54,764 nucleotides of DNA from JANNAT01 sp031422555 (GCA_031422555.1 JANPLZ010000144.1:1-54764); one strand, 5' to 3'; positions 28,231-37,615 are shown, numbered from the stretch's first letter. Notes: generated from the sequence alone by a model not told the origin. Translations and numbers: made by a program.

Positions 28231-29097
28231 CTAAATATCTTGCCCCTGCATCAGCCGGCCCGCCGCCTGTCCCAGATCAGACGACACCTTTACCATCACC
28301 GCATCGAAGGCCACGAAAATCGCCCCGTTGATCTTTATCCCCGCGGCGGTTTGCGAAAATGCGATATAGCTTTCCAGCTCGGCATCACTCAACGACTGAT
28401 AGGCCAGCGCCAGAAACGGATAAAGCCAGTCGGTGGTTTCCTGACGTATCTCGGCCTCTTGGCCCCAGACCTCTGCCAACATCTGATCTTCAGGCATCGG
28501 ATCGCCAAAGCCACCGGTGCCGGAAAGCCCGCGATAAAAGGCCAGATTGGCATTCAGCGACCCCATCACATTGGATTCGATCAGATCGTTTACCGCGCCA
28601 AAGCGGATGATTTGTTCCGCCCGCGCCGATTTATCCGCGGCTGCATCTGCCCATTCCACCGCCGCCGCGGCCTCTGCCGCTTTGTCCAGCAAGATGCGCC
28701 GGGCCTCGATTTCTTGGATCATGATGCGTTGGCCAAGGCTCGAGTCAAAAAACGCCGTCGCAGACGCAAGCGTGCCCGGGTCATCGCCCACCGCCTGCGC
28801 CAAAGCCGCATCAAAACGGTTTTGCATCCTGGTGAGGTCGTAAATACTGTCGACCAAAGTTGCCCAAGCCGCCACATTTTCGCCGGGAAACAGACTGTCG
28901 GACAACTCGGAACTGGCGGCTATGCCCTCGGCGCGCATCACGTCCAGCATCTCGGCTATCCGAAGACTGCGCGAAAACGCAGCAACCGCGGGCGACAGTT
29001 CGGGCTGCACGGCCTGCGCGGCGGCGGGTGCTGCGGCGGTCATGGCAAAGGCGGGGCTGACAAGGGCCAGCATCAAAAGAACGGCGCGAAGGTGCAT
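28231..29097 (-). CDS. DUF2059 domain secreted protein
   Basis: 288 residues with a signal peptide (MHLRAVLLMLALVSPAFA then MTAAAPAAAQA) and an alpha-helical body with two DUF2059-like repeats; FSRSLRIAEMLDVMRAEG starts the first. Function unknown in the family; location should be periplasmic. It stands alone between rplU and tRNA-Ser. Confidence 0.75.
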   Translation of the reverse strand: MHLRAVLLMLALVSPAFAMTAAAPAAAQAVQPELSPAVAAFSRSLRIAEMLDVMRAEGIAASSELSDSLFPGENVAAWATLVDSIYDLTRMQNRFDAALAQAVGDDPGTLASATAFFDSSLGQRIMIQEIEARRILLDKAAEAAAAVEWADAAADKSARAEQIIRFGAVNDLIESNVMGSLNANLAFYRGLSGTGGFGDPMPEDQMLAEVWGQEAEIRQETTDWLYPFLALAYQSLSDAELESYIAFSQTAAGIKINGAIFVAFDAVMVKVSSDLGQAAGRLMQGQDI

Positions 29098-29285
29098 GGG
29101 TTGGGCCTTCTTTCATAACGTTGTCCCGCATGGCTAACGCCTTGCCAGCCCCTTGCCAACCGCGCCGGATTGCCGCGCCGCACAAACCGCCGTGATACCG
29201 CCGATCCTTGGTCCACCGCTTGTGCCGAAATCGGGGTTGCAAGCCCCGCCAGACCCCGCTAAACGCCGCCCACGATCCCTACCGC

Positions 29286-29375
29286 GGAGAGGTGGCAGAG
29301 TGGTCGAATGCGGCGGTCTCGAAAACCGTTGTCGGTTTGCGCCGACCCAGGGTTCGAATCCCTGTCTCTCCGCCA
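29286..29375 (+). tRNA. tRNA-Ser (anticodon CGA)
   Basis: 90-nt type II tRNA. Acceptor GGAGAGG (29286-29292) pairs with TCTCTCC, discriminator G, encoded CCA at 29373-29375. Anticodon loop CTCGAAA gives CGA, and a long variable arm (TTGTCGG...CCGAC) follows, as in tRNA-Ser. Confidence 0.95.
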
Positions 29376-29452
29376 CGCATACCCAAGATCTGTCGTTCAA
29401 GCCTTACCGACATGCACCGTGGTCGACAGACCGGGTTGGCGGACGCCGCCTT

Positions 29453-30253
29453 TTATACCGATATACATTCACCCAGAATCTGGCGGCCCGTCGTGCGGAA
29501 CATCCATGGCAAGTGGCGTGTCTCCATGTCAATTGCCCCTCCGGTTGCTTTGGCCATCTGGCGGGCGCAGTGGATTGTGAACAAGACCTGATCGCGCCGC
29601 CGCAGCAGGCTGGCTTTGCGTGACTGCAAGAACCCGGTATGTGCGGCCATTGTCATCACGTTCAATCCCGGATACCCCACAATCGGGCAGGTCTGGGCGC
29701 GTGCCAGTGCCAGCGCTGACAGGCGCAAAGTGGCGGGTCCGGCGGGTTGGCCAAACAGGACCACAGATCTTGGGTAATCAAACAGCCTGTGCTGCGGCGC
29801 GCTGATCACCCAACCCGCGTTCAACAGCGCGCTTGTGGCCTTTGTCCAGCCGCCCTGATCAACGGCAAGTTCCAGCACATCACAGTCGCCCGGACAATCG
29901 GGGGCGGAGAGCACCCAGTCGCGCAATTCGCCAACAGCCACCAACCCAAGGCCCGCAACGGCTGGATCCATCAGCATTTTTCGTAGATTGCCCAGATTGG
30001 CGTGGCCCCGCAACCGCCCTTGGCGTGCGATGTTCCGGATAACACCGCCGTGGGTGTGCGCGGCGATATCCGCTGCAAACCGGTTTGCAATCATCCCGAT
30101 CAATTTGTGCTGAAGGTAGGGCACCGCGCCCACATCCAGACGGTCCAGCCAGTTCGCGCAAGCCGCACGCGCCACTGCATCGTTACAATGAAGCGCTGCT
30201 ACATACAGGCCCTTGGGTGCCAACAGCCGATGCGGAAACAGATATGCCCGCAT
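29453..30253 (-). CDS. Unknown 266-residue protein, last gene of the HPrK-like/PqqD cluster
   Basis: I do not recognise the family. No signal peptide or clear membrane helix is seen. The segment LRDWVLSAPDCPGDCDVLEL with the following ATSALLNAGW resembles the D-x-D and downstream helix of the nucleotidyltransferase encoded at 35034-36119 (MADVDILV, then ALAKIGY), and LRRRDQVLFTIHCARQ resembles its later Asp/His helix. It may therefore be a diverged nucleotidyltransferase-fold protein without the usual lysine-glycine motif. It starts 2 bp after the glycosyltransferase stop, so it is co-transcribed. Confidence 0.65.
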   Translation of the reverse strand: MRAYLFPHRLLAPKGLYVAALHCNDAVARAACANWLDRLDVGAVPYLQHKLIGMIANRFAADIAAHTHGGVIRNIARQGRLRGHANLGNLRKMLMDPAVAGLGLVAVGELRDWVLSAPDCPGDCDVLELAVDQGGWTKATSALLNAGWVISAPQHRLFDYPRSVVLFGQPAGPATLRLSALALARAQTCPIVGYPGLNVMTMAAHTGFLQSRKASLLRRRDQVLFTIHCARQMAKATGGAIDMETRHLPWMFRTTGRQILGECISV

Positions 30254-30255
30254 GA

Positions 30256-30939
30256 TCAGCGCTGCCGTTTGCGTTCCAGCGCCAACATGGCCACCCGCAA
30301 AAAGTCACGGGCCTGCCCGCCCCCCGCCATGCCCGCCCCCGCCCTGAACGAATAGCTGTCCGGGTGGATCCGACGATCGGCCAAAGTCTGATCCAGCAGC
30401 TTGAACTTCAGTCCCGCGGCCCGCGCGCGCGCGAACCAATCAATCATTTCGCCGTAGCCATTGCCCATATCGCGCACATCGCCCACCCGGTGGAAGGCCG
30501 CGCGCCAGATCACAAGGCTGGAACGGGCCCATCCCGACGTCTCTTCGGGGGCGGTTCTGATATGGGTGTCGCCAAAGGGACGCAATTTTGCCAACACGGC
30601 ATCCAGACCAAGGCTGGAATCGAGCAAAACTGCCAACTGAATTTCCATCTTGCGCGGGTGCCACACATCATCGCTGTCCAACGTCGCAACGATAGCTGTG
30701 GCAACTGCGGCAATCCCGGTAGACGTTGCAGCCCCCGCCCCCTTGTTCGCGGTTGAGATCACCCAAACCAACGGGCTGATACCGGCTGCAATCTGCGCCG
30801 TTGCATCGGTAGAGCCATCATCCACGACGATGATCTGCGCAGGAAGAACGGATTGTGCCAAAACCGACTGCACTGTTTCGGCAATATGTTTTTCCGCGTT
30901 ATAGGCCGGAATGACCACCGAATAGGCATTATGTTCCAT
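30256..30939 (-). CDS. Glycosyltransferase family 2 protein
   Basis: 227 residues, GT-A fold: VVIPAYNAEKHIAETVQSVL, IIVVDDGSTDAT and the metal/nucleotide site ATLDSDDVW. It should move a sugar from a nucleotide donor to an unknown acceptor on the cytoplasmic side. The start overlaps the upstream glycosyltransferase by 11 bp. It is similar to that neighbour in its first 110 residues, suggesting an old duplication. Confidence 0.88.
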   Translation of the reverse strand: MEHNAYSVVIPAYNAEKHIAETVQSVLAQSVLPAQIIVVDDGSTDATAQIAAGISPLVWVISTANKGAGAATSTGIAAVATAIVATLDSDDVWHPRKMEIQLAVLLDSSLGLDAVLAKLRPFGDTHIRTAPEETSGWARSSLVIWRAAFHRVGDVRDMGNGYGEMIDWFARARAAGLKFKLLDQTLADRRIHPDSYSFRAGAGMAGGGQARDFLRVAMLALERKRQR

Positions 30940-31696
30940 ACAGTTTGAAGACCTTTTCCAAAACAGCGGGTTCCACCAACCTGAACATGCCTTCGCCCGA
31001 CATCAGACAAGGATCGGCTTTGCGCCGCTTTGCGTGCAGCAAAAGGGCGCGCATGAAACCCCTTTTCATTGCCGTGTGATTGGATGTCGCATTCGCGGTA
31101 TGGCGGCGGTAATACAGCACCAGATCATCGTGCGTCACGATGTCGGCGCAGATTTCCTTTATTCGCAGCAGATAATCAATGTCTTCGCCATGGCTGAACG
31201 ACAGGTCGAACAAGCCTACGCGGCGAATCACGGCACTGCGAAAAACCCCCGTTGACAGGGACACCCCCGGCAAAAGCGGATATTGGGTCAGCAATGACTT
31301 GCCGTCGTCCAGATCATGCGTTGGCACAACCCGCATTCTGCCAAAGGTCATTTGCACATCCGGGGCGTCGCGCAAAATCTTCAGCCCCGGCTGATAGGCC
31401 TGATCAACAAGCACATCATCGGCGTCCAGAAACGTCACAAACCCGGCCTGCATATCAACCTCACCAATAAGCCGGTTGCGCGCAGCACTTACACCTTGGT
31501 TGACCCCAAGGCGGAACACCTTGAGACCCCGAATATGGTTCATTTTTTCCCGAACGATTGCAGCGGTCGCATCAGTCGATCCGTCATCGCACACAAGGAT
31601 TTCCGTACCCCCGTCAACGGTTTGTGCGGCAGCCGAGTCGATGGCGGCACCAATGTATTTTTCGGCGTTAAAGGCCGGGATCAGGATGCTTAGCAC
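30929..31696 (-). CDS. Glycosyltransferase family 2 protein
   Basis: 255 residues from GTG 31696: LSILIPAFNAEKYIGAAIDS, ILVCDDGSTDAT and FLDADDVLVD, with a C-terminal segment including SHGEDIDYLLRIKE and YYRRH. The frame is open upstream but lies inside the HPrK-like gene. The GTG has AAGG 8 nt before it and overlaps that gene's stop, which marks it as the true start. Confidence 0.87.
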   Translation of the reverse strand: MLSILIPAFNAEKYIGAAIDSAAAQTVDGGTEILVCDDGSTDATAAIVREKMNHIRGLKVFRLGVNQGVSAARNRLIGEVDMQAGFVTFLDADDVLVDQAYQPGLKILRDAPDVQMTFGRMRVVPTHDLDDGKSLLTQYPLLPGVSLSTGVFRSAVIRRVGLFDLSFSHGEDIDYLLRIKEICADIVTHDDLVLYYRRHTANATSNHTAMKRGFMRALLLHAKRRKADPCLMSGEGMFRLVEPAVLEKVFKLYGT

Positions 31697-32748
31697 GGCA
31701 ACTGCCTTAAGAACTTCGCCAATTCGGCAGAGACTTCGGTATGATTGTCTGACAGCTCCATGCCAAAACATGGCACATCGCGCACCAGTGCCGCACAGGC
31801 CTTGAACACTTGGGCCGAATCCACCGCGTGCTGATAAATCGTCGAAAACGCCAAGGTCTTGAACACGCCCAAGGGGTCAATCGGAAAGAACCTCGTGTGC
31901 TTTGCCCCAAGGCGGGGGGCCAGCAAAACGTGGATGGGGGCGGTATCAACGATGGCACTGGGCAGCAGGGTTTCTGGCCGGAACACGGCTTTATTCTGCC
32001 AGTTCAAGGCGGTGGGCCTTGGCAATCCCACCCGGTCAAGCCCCGCGACATCCTGTTTGACACTGCGGTAAATGGCATGCGCGCGGTAGCCGTCGGTCGC
32101 CGAAATCAGGGTGTAATCATCCCCCGCCGATTGAAAACCACAAGCCAACGCCCCCAGCACCGTGCCAGACTTTCCCGCCCCGCCATAGCCTACCAGCAAC
32201 GCACCAACACCGCCGATAGTCAGCGATGCCGCATGGACCATGGTTTTGTGGTCAAGATCGGCAATCCATTTGCAAAAATAGGCCAAAGGGGCCGACATTT
32301 CCCAAACTGCCGTTCCCGCAGTGCCGGGTTGCAGCCTGACACCAAAACGATTTTTTGAATCGAAGATGTCCCAACTGTTGCGCTCGGCGTTGTAAATGGC
32401 CCGGACACCGTTTTCTGCCAGATAGGTATCCGGTGGCGGCGGGCCTTGATGCGGCACGCAAAGTGCGGCGGCCTGATGCGCAAGATGCCAGCCCGAATAA
32501 TCGGCGTATAAAGCGATATCGGCAACCGGATCTGTCGCTGTCGGCGGCGAGGCCAGGCACTGACGCAGGCTGGATTTCAGAAAATCCTCGGATTCGGCAA
32601 ACTGGAACGCCTGCGCGCCAAGGGTCACCGTCACCCGATCCTGCGGCTGCGACGCGGCAAATCCGATGCGCCCCTGCGCCAGCGCCCGCAGCACAAACCG
32701 CTCCATATCGTCGGACTGCGTGCTTTTTGCGCCGGGACGAGCGTTCAT
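31690..32748 (-). CDS. HPr kinase-like P-loop protein (HprK-related, HPr-rel-A type)
   Basis: 352 residues. An N-terminal domain of about 150 residues precedes an HprK-like ATP-binding domain with Walker A GYGGAGKSG (187-195), preceded by MVHAASLTIGG as in HprK relatives, and GDDYTLI (209-215). True HPr kinase/phosphorylase regulates the PTS; this homologue belongs to the group found beside PqqD-like and nucleotidyltransferase genes, where substrate and role are not established. It overlaps the PqqD-like gene by 4 bp, so the products are probably made together. Confidence 0.78.
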   Translation of the reverse strand: MNARPGAKSTQSDDMERFVLRALAQGRIGFAASQPQDRVTVTLGAQAFQFAESEDFLKSSLRQCLASPPTATDPVADIALYADYSGWHLAHQAAALCVPHQGPPPPDTYLAENGVRAIYNAERNSWDIFDSKNRFGVRLQPGTAGTAVWEMSAPLAYFCKWIADLDHKTMVHAASLTIGGVGALLVGYGGAGKSGTVLGALACGFQSAGDDYTLISATDGYRAHAIYRSVKQDVAGLDRVGLPRPTALNWQNKAVFRPETLLPSAIVDTAPIHVLLAPRLGAKHTRFFPIDPLGVFKTLAFSTIYQHAVDSAQVFKACAALVRDVPCFGMELSDNHTEVSAELAKFLRQLPC

Positions 32749-33158
32749 TTCATCATTCTGCCGGTGGTGGGATCAATATCATGCACCGGGTCCGCCGCGA
32801 TCAATTCGGCCAGATCAGAGTGGCTTTCGATAAAGAACGTGGGGCCCGCCGCCAAAATCGCCGCGCAAATTGTGGGGTCGGCCGCGTCAAGGTGCGCGGC
32901 CACGCCGCGCAACAACCCGAACCCAACCATTTTGGCCACCACGCCCGCCGCCTCGTCACCCGCCCCCGGCTCTTGCAGATCAAGACCAATTTGCAGCGAT
33001 TGCAGGCTGTGGCCCGCCTCAAACGCCGCCAGCAGCGGCACCAGCCGATCCCCCACATCAAAATAGGTTCCGGTATCGAGGTTAAGAATAACCACGCCTT
33101 CCTGAAATTTTTCGCCGACCACTTCAGGGGCCGAAAGTTCGTATGATTGGGGGGTCAT
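32745..33158 (-). CDS. PqqD family small protein (RiPP-recognition-like fold)
   Basis: 137 residues. The N-terminal 90 match the PqqD winged-helix pattern (EGVVILNLDTGTYFDVGD, LLAAFEAGHSLQSL). PqqD domains bind leader peptides in ribosomal peptide pathways; related forms occur with HprK-like kinases (HPr-rel-A system). A C-terminal extension of about 45 residues is unusual for stand-alone PqqD. There is no pqqABCE here, so it is not evidence for PQQ synthesis. Confidence 0.78.
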   Translation of the reverse strand: MTPQSYELSAPEVVGEKFQEGVVILNLDTGTYFDVGDRLVPLLAAFEAGHSLQSLQIGLDLQEPGAGDEAAGVVAKMVGFGLLRGVAAHLDAADPTICAAILAAGPTFFIESHSDLAELIAADPVHDIDPTTGRMMK

Positions 33159-33214
33159 ATTGGTGTCCTTTTTTCATTCCTTCACACCAATCGACCAAAA
33201 TTGCCACCCACAAA

Positions 33215-34897
33215 TCACACACCTGAACCGTCGTCTTGGGGGGATAAGTCAATGACGAAATCACACAGGCTTGCAAGCCTGTGATCGTGGGTCACCACAA
33301 AAATAATTGACTCGGCTTTGGCTGCAAAAACCCGGGCGATCATGGCACTGCCGGTCGCGCTGTCCAGATTGCTGGTGGGTTCATCCAATACATAGACCGC
33401 AACGTCATCCAGCATGGCGCGGGCAATGCCGATCCGCTTGATTTGTCCGCCGGACAGGTTCTGCCCTTGTTCACCCACAAAGGTGCCAAGCGACAGGTTG
33501 CGCCCGTCAAGCACCTCGTCAAAACAGGCCAGTTGCAGCGCGGCTTGCAGCCGGTCCGGCGCACATGGCTGACCTAGCGTGATGTTTTCAGCAATGCTGA
33601 CATCGAACAAAACCGGGCTTTGCGGGCAGTATCGCAACTGCTTTTGCCAGCTTCGGCAGTGCGCGGTCTGCCGATCCGTCCCGTCAAGCTGCACCACCCC
33701 GGCGGTGGGCTGTAGCAACCCGGCGATCACGTCAATCAACGTGCTTTTGCCAGCCCCGGACGGCCCGGTAATCGCCACTTTCTGACCCAGATGCGCCGCA
33801 AAGCTGATACCGCTGATCGACGGCATGGCATTGCCGGGATAGGTAAACGCGACATCCTTGAAAGCAATGCCATTGCGCAGGGGCGGACAAGGCAGTTCGG
33901 GGCCGCGCGGTTGAAACCCTTGGAAAACCTGTTCGAATTTTGTGACCAAAGGCCAACCGCTGCGCAGCGTGGCAAGGTTGACAAACACCTGATGACCCAT
34001 GGGAAACAACTTTAGCCCGGCCGCCGCAAACACCGCCAATGACGGCAGATAACTTGCGCCAATCGGCGTGGAACTGGACAGCGCAAAAAACAACACCCAC
34101 GCCAACATGGTGAAAATCAACGCCTCCAGCACCAACTTGGGCAGTTCTGTGAAAGCTGTCCGATTTTTGCCCGACCGCGCCAGCTGATCGCTGGCCGCCT
34201 CAAAATCCTGAACAAACCGCGCCTCCAGATGCGACAGGCGCACTTCGCGTCCCGCCGCAAATGCCTCGGAACTTAGGCGGTGGCGGCGTGCATGCGCCCT
34301 GATCTGGCTTTCGGCATCCAGCTTTAAGGGCCCACGCAAAAGCACAAAGATCACACCGTAAATCGCCACAATTGCGCCACCAAACACCGCGGTTGCAACA
34401 GGATGCACCACCAAAAGCACAGCCGTTACAGTGACAACCAACACCGCTTGGGAAATCAGGCGGCCCAGCGGGATGGTGACAAAAGAGATCAAATCATGCG
34501 CATCGCTGATGATCGCGGCCCGCGTGTCAGAAGAATGGTTCGAAAAATGCCACTCATAGGGCTGGTTCAGCGCTTTTTCGAACAAGCGCGCGCTGAACAC
34601 ATAGCCTTGTGACAGGTTCACCTTGGCAGTCTGATGAATGGCCACGGCGCGCAAGGCCAATCCAGCCACATACAACAGTCCCAGCAGGCCAAACGCGCTG
34701 CCCGCCGATCCGCCGCCAAACCATGCGGGGGCTGCACCCTTATGACTGGCCAGGATCACCGCAACCAACGGAAAAATTGCTGCAATACTGGCTGTTTCCA
34801 GCAAGGCCGCCACCGCCCCCAAAGCATAGGTTTTCACATAAGTTGACCAACTTTCCCGCCCAACCAGCGCGCTGAAGCGTTGCACATTTGTGGCCAC
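33215..34897 (-). CDS. ABC exporter, fused permease and ATPase
   Basis: 560 residues from GTG 34897 (longer frame to 35125 overlaps the upstream gene and has no family similarity). Six hydrophobic helices (about 20-310) are followed by an ATPase domain: Walker A GPSGAGKST, Q loop CPQSPVLF, signature LSGGQIKR, Walker B VYVLDEPTSNLD and switch His VVTHDHRLA. No C39 peptidase domain is present. Exporters of this group move lipids, glycoconjugates or peptides; the cargo here should be the product of the cluster. Confidence 0.85.
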   Translation of the reverse strand: MATNVQRFSALVGRESWSTYVKTYALGAVAALLETASIAAIFPLVAVILASHKGAAPAWFGGGSAGSAFGLLGLLYVAGLALRAVAIHQTAKVNLSQGYVFSARLFEKALNQPYEWHFSNHSSDTRAAIISDAHDLISFVTIPLGRLISQAVLVVTVTAVLLVVHPVATAVFGGAIVAIYGVIFVLLRGPLKLDAESQIRAHARRHRLSSEAFAAGREVRLSHLEARFVQDFEAASDQLARSGKNRTAFTELPKLVLEALIFTMLAWVLFFALSSSTPIGASYLPSLAVFAAAGLKLFPMGHQVFVNLATLRSGWPLVTKFEQVFQGFQPRGPELPCPPLRNGIAFKDVAFTYPGNAMPSISGISFAAHLGQKVAITGPSGAGKSTLIDVIAGLLQPTAGVVQLDGTDRQTAHCRSWQKQLRYCPQSPVLFDVSIAENITLGQPCAPDRLQAALQLACFDEVLDGRNLSLGTFVGEQGQNLSGGQIKRIGIARAMLDDVAVYVLDEPTSNLDSATGSAMIARVFAAKAESIIFVVTHDHRLASLCDFVIDLSPQDDGSGV

Positions 34898-35033
34898 CAG
34901 ATGGGATCCCCGAATTGACAGTGTTGCGGGTTGCCTAGCATAGCTTGCCCCAAGCCACAGCTTGAAAACGGCGGATTTGCATTTTATCAGACACAGTTTG
35001 GCAGACGTAATCTGATGGCGAACCGCTGTGCCG

Positions 35034-36119
35034 CTATCCTTTGTAGGCCCGGCGAAAACGGTCGGAAATCCGCGCCCAGAAATCCGGCTGACCATACCGG
35101 CGCGCATGACTGACCACGGTGCCACTGGTCCAATAGCGAAAATGCGCCAACGCCTTGATGCGGTGCAGCACGGAAATCACAAACACCATCCGGTAGCCGC
35201 AGGCGCGCAGCCGGAATTCTGCTATCAAAAGATAGCCCGAAACCGAACGCCACTGCGCCTTATCATCGCCCTCAAACAGCCAATCCGCCAAGGCCCGCCA
35301 CGCCGTCCACAACTTGGCCGCCCCGCAATCCGCAAAATGCCGGGCAACCGTGGCTTGATCCTCTGGTTCCAATCGGCTGAACATCAATTCACATTCCACC
35401 AGCCCGCGCAGCAAAAGACCCCCATCCAGCGTATCGCGATCATGCAGCAGGGTGTGGATCAGATTGATGATCAGATCGTTCTTGCGACTGGGCTGCCGCA
35501 GGTTTTCGCACCCCGGCACCAGCAAGGCGGTGCTGGCCAGATCTAAGGGCAGCAGATTGCGGTACCTGGCGGCGGTTGCAAGCAGGTGCGGCTCGATTGT
35601 CACGGCGTCCTGCGGGCGGATAACGGGGGTCAAGTGATGTGCCCCGTGCTGCAAAACCGGCCGCCCCGTGCCATCATGTTCATCCTGCCAATCGGCGTCA
35701 GCAGGGCGATACCCGATCTTGGCCAAGGCCAATCCAAACTTTTGATCCGGAACAAGAATATCAACATCGGCCATGTGCCGCATGCCGATATTGGGGTAAA
35801 CGCCGTCAAACAGCCGAACGGCCCCCTTGATCAGAATTGCCCCGCAGTCGCTGTCTTGTAAACACCGGTCAATTTCCAAAAGCTGGCCTTTGATCCGCAA
35901 GTTTTTGGTCACATGCTGCAGCGGTGTCTGCACCGTTGGCATCCCAACGCCCGACAGCCGATTTTGCCTGATACCTACCGCCAGCAAGGGCAGCACCCGC
36001 TGGTCACGGGCCATCTGCACCAAAGCTGTGCCATCGGCCCCCGCCGCGTGCCACAGCGCAGTGGCGTCGTGCCCCCCGGCGATGGCTTTGCAAAGCTGTC
36101 CAAACTGTCGGATATTCAT
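35034..36119 (-). CDS. Nucleotidyltransferase family protein (NTP_transf_5-like)
   Basis: 361 residues. The catalytic pattern is ILIKGAVRLF (K-G at 98-99) followed by MADVDILV (Asp118 and Asp120), the layout of the uncharacterised nucleotidyltransferase family PF14907, with a helical C-terminal half. Members sit in capsule, exopolysaccharide and some lasso-peptide loci. The donor and target are unknown. It is separated from the ABC gene by 136 bp with no clear small ORF. Confidence 0.8.
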   Translation of the reverse strand: MNIRQFGQLCKAIAGGHDATALWHAAGADGTALVQMARDQRVLPLLAVGIRQNRLSGVGMPTVQTPLQHVTKNLRIKGQLLEIDRCLQDSDCGAILIKGAVRLFDGVYPNIGMRHMADVDILVPDQKFGLALAKIGYRPADADWQDEHDGTGRPVLQHGAHHLTPVIRPQDAVTIEPHLLATAARYRNLLPLDLASTALLVPGCENLRQPSRKNDLIINLIHTLLHDRDTLDGGLLLRGLVECELMFSRLEPEDQATVARHFADCGAAKLWTAWRALADWLFEGDDKAQWRSVSGYLLIAEFRLRACGYRMVFVISVLHRIKALAHFRYWTSGTVVSHARRYGQPDFWARISDRFRRAYKG

Positions 36120-36173
36120 TAAAAGACCTTCGTTTAGCCCAGACGATCCGCCGTAAACCCATGGATTGCCGCC

Positions 36174-37355
36174 CTACAACGGCACAATCGCAACGCGGAT
36201 GATATTTGAAAAATCAGGCACCAGATACATCGTGTCATCGACCAAGAAAACTTCGCGCACCCGCGCGCCCACTGGCACACGCTCGACCGAATAAACTTGT
36301 TTAGCAGCCAGATCGGCCATCACAATATAAATCGCTTCGTCCCGCAACGCGCTGACGATCAAACAATCCGCATTGCCGCCTTTTTTGTCGCGAATAATCG
36401 TTGGACAGGCGCTAAGATCGCTGATCCCGATCGAGGGGACGAACGAAAATATCGGCCCGGTAAATCCAGCGCCGGGGGCGGCAAAAGAGGGGATATCCAC
36501 CTCGTCATAACCGCTACCAGCGGAATACAGCGGCCAGCCATAATTGTTGTCCTGCACGATCAGATTGATCTCGTCGCCACCTTTTGGCCCATGCTCTACC
36601 GCCAACAGCAAATCGCCCACCACGGAAAGGCCCTGCGGATTGCGATGCCCACGGGTGTAATTCTGGCGATTTTGCAAGGTGGTGCCATCCGGGCCTGTCG
36701 CGATGTCATAACGCAGTATTTTGCCGTAGGGGCTGGTCAAATCCTGCGCAAGATCGTTTTTGGACGTTTGCACACCATCGCTTGCGGTGCCCAGCGCAAG
36801 ATACAAGGTCTTGCCGCGCACGGCGTAGCCACCACCCATTCCCTTCATATCCAACCCATCGGTGCCATCGGGAAGACAGGGAAAGCGGTCAACCAAACGC
36901 AGGTGATCTAGATCAATCAAGGCCGCGAAATAACAACTGCCTTCGTTAAAGCCCCCCAGCGCAAAACGGGTGCCTTCCACTTCGATGATCTGCCTGATAC
37001 CGCCATTGAATTCCGGGGCGACCGCAAAGCCATTGCTGGCCATGAACGCCTCCAGATTGTAAGGCCCCGGCGCAACCGACCCCATTTCGGCGATCCAGAA
37101 CCCCGGCTGACCCGGAACGCCCACCACACCGGCCGCGACCTGATCCACCGGCAAAGTCGTGATCCCTTCAAACACAAACGCAAATTCGTTCGATTGCACG
37201 GCCCCCTCGGGAAGCACCACGCGCGGTTGAACCGGTTTTTCCGTCAACCCCAGCCCTGATGCAACGGCCCGGAGGGTGCGGGTGATCTGGTGATGAAGCG
37301 TAAATTCGGCGGCCAAAAGACCGGCGACAATCAAGATAACGTAGCGGCTCTTCAT
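36174..37355 (-). CDS. PQQ-type aldose/sorbosone dehydrogenase-like protein
   Basis: 393 residues. An uncleaved or signal N-terminal hydrophobic segment (YVILIVAGLLAAEF) is followed by a six-bladed beta-propeller of the soluble glucose/sorbosone dehydrogenase family. Landmarks are EHGPKGGDEINLIVQDNNYGWP with the preceding GHRNPQGL block. The enzyme would be periplasmic, oxidising sugars with PQQ, but some homologues lack activity. First gene of the minus-strand cluster, so it may act on the exported glycan or may be unrelated to it. Confidence 0.8.
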   Translation of the reverse strand: MKSRYVILIVAGLLAAEFTLHHQITRTLRAVASGLGLTEKPVQPRVVLPEGAVQSNEFAFVFEGITTLPVDQVAAGVVGVPGQPGFWIAEMGSVAPGPYNLEAFMASNGFAVAPEFNGGIRQIIEVEGTRFALGGFNEGSCYFAALIDLDHLRLVDRFPCLPDGTDGLDMKGMGGGYAVRGKTLYLALGTASDGVQTSKNDLAQDLTSPYGKILRYDIATGPDGTTLQNRQNYTRGHRNPQGLSVVGDLLLAVEHGPKGGDEINLIVQDNNYGWPLYSAGSGYDEVDIPSFAAPGAGFTGPIFSFVPSIGISDLSACPTIIRDKKGGNADCLIVSALRDEAIYIVMADLAAKQVYSVERVPVGARVREVFLVDDTMYLVPDFSNIIRVAIVPL

Positions 37356-37590
37356 ATGGCGTTACACTTTTCAGTCTGTCACCCCGGGCCTGCGGCGATG
37401 GGTTTTGATCAAATGGCCTTGCTTGTCCGCTGTGCTAGTGAAAACCGCGCCGCTTTTCCAGCTTTTTACACAAGGCTGTGGTTGGGCAGAATCTAGGAGG
37501 TGTAGACCAAAAACCAAATGTCCGGCCACTGATTATCCGGGCGCCAAAAAATTTGGCCGCTAGCGATGAAAAACAACGAAATCAGGAATT

Positions 37591-37615
37591 TATGGTGCTG
37601 TGAGAGAGGATTGAA
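37591..37615. repeat. Left att copy of the element
   Basis: 25 bp identical to 53060-53084, i.e. the CCA end, acceptor 3' strand and part of the T arm of tRNA-Thr. After it the sequences diverge (TTTTCG here, CTCTCG at the tRNA). This is the displaced original 3' end of the target. Confidence 0.9.

Noticed and set aside
32745..33158. PqqD-like gene as evidence for PQQ biosynthesis, tied to the PQQ-type dehydrogenase nearby
   Set aside because: No pqqA, B, C or E is present, the protein has an extra C-terminal part and it overlaps an HprK-like kinase gene, which fits the HPr-rel-A pairing instead.
29453..36119. Complete lasso-peptide cluster
   Set aside because: The transglutaminase-like protease and asparagine-synthetase-like cyclase are absent and I could not find a precursor ORF in the gaps.
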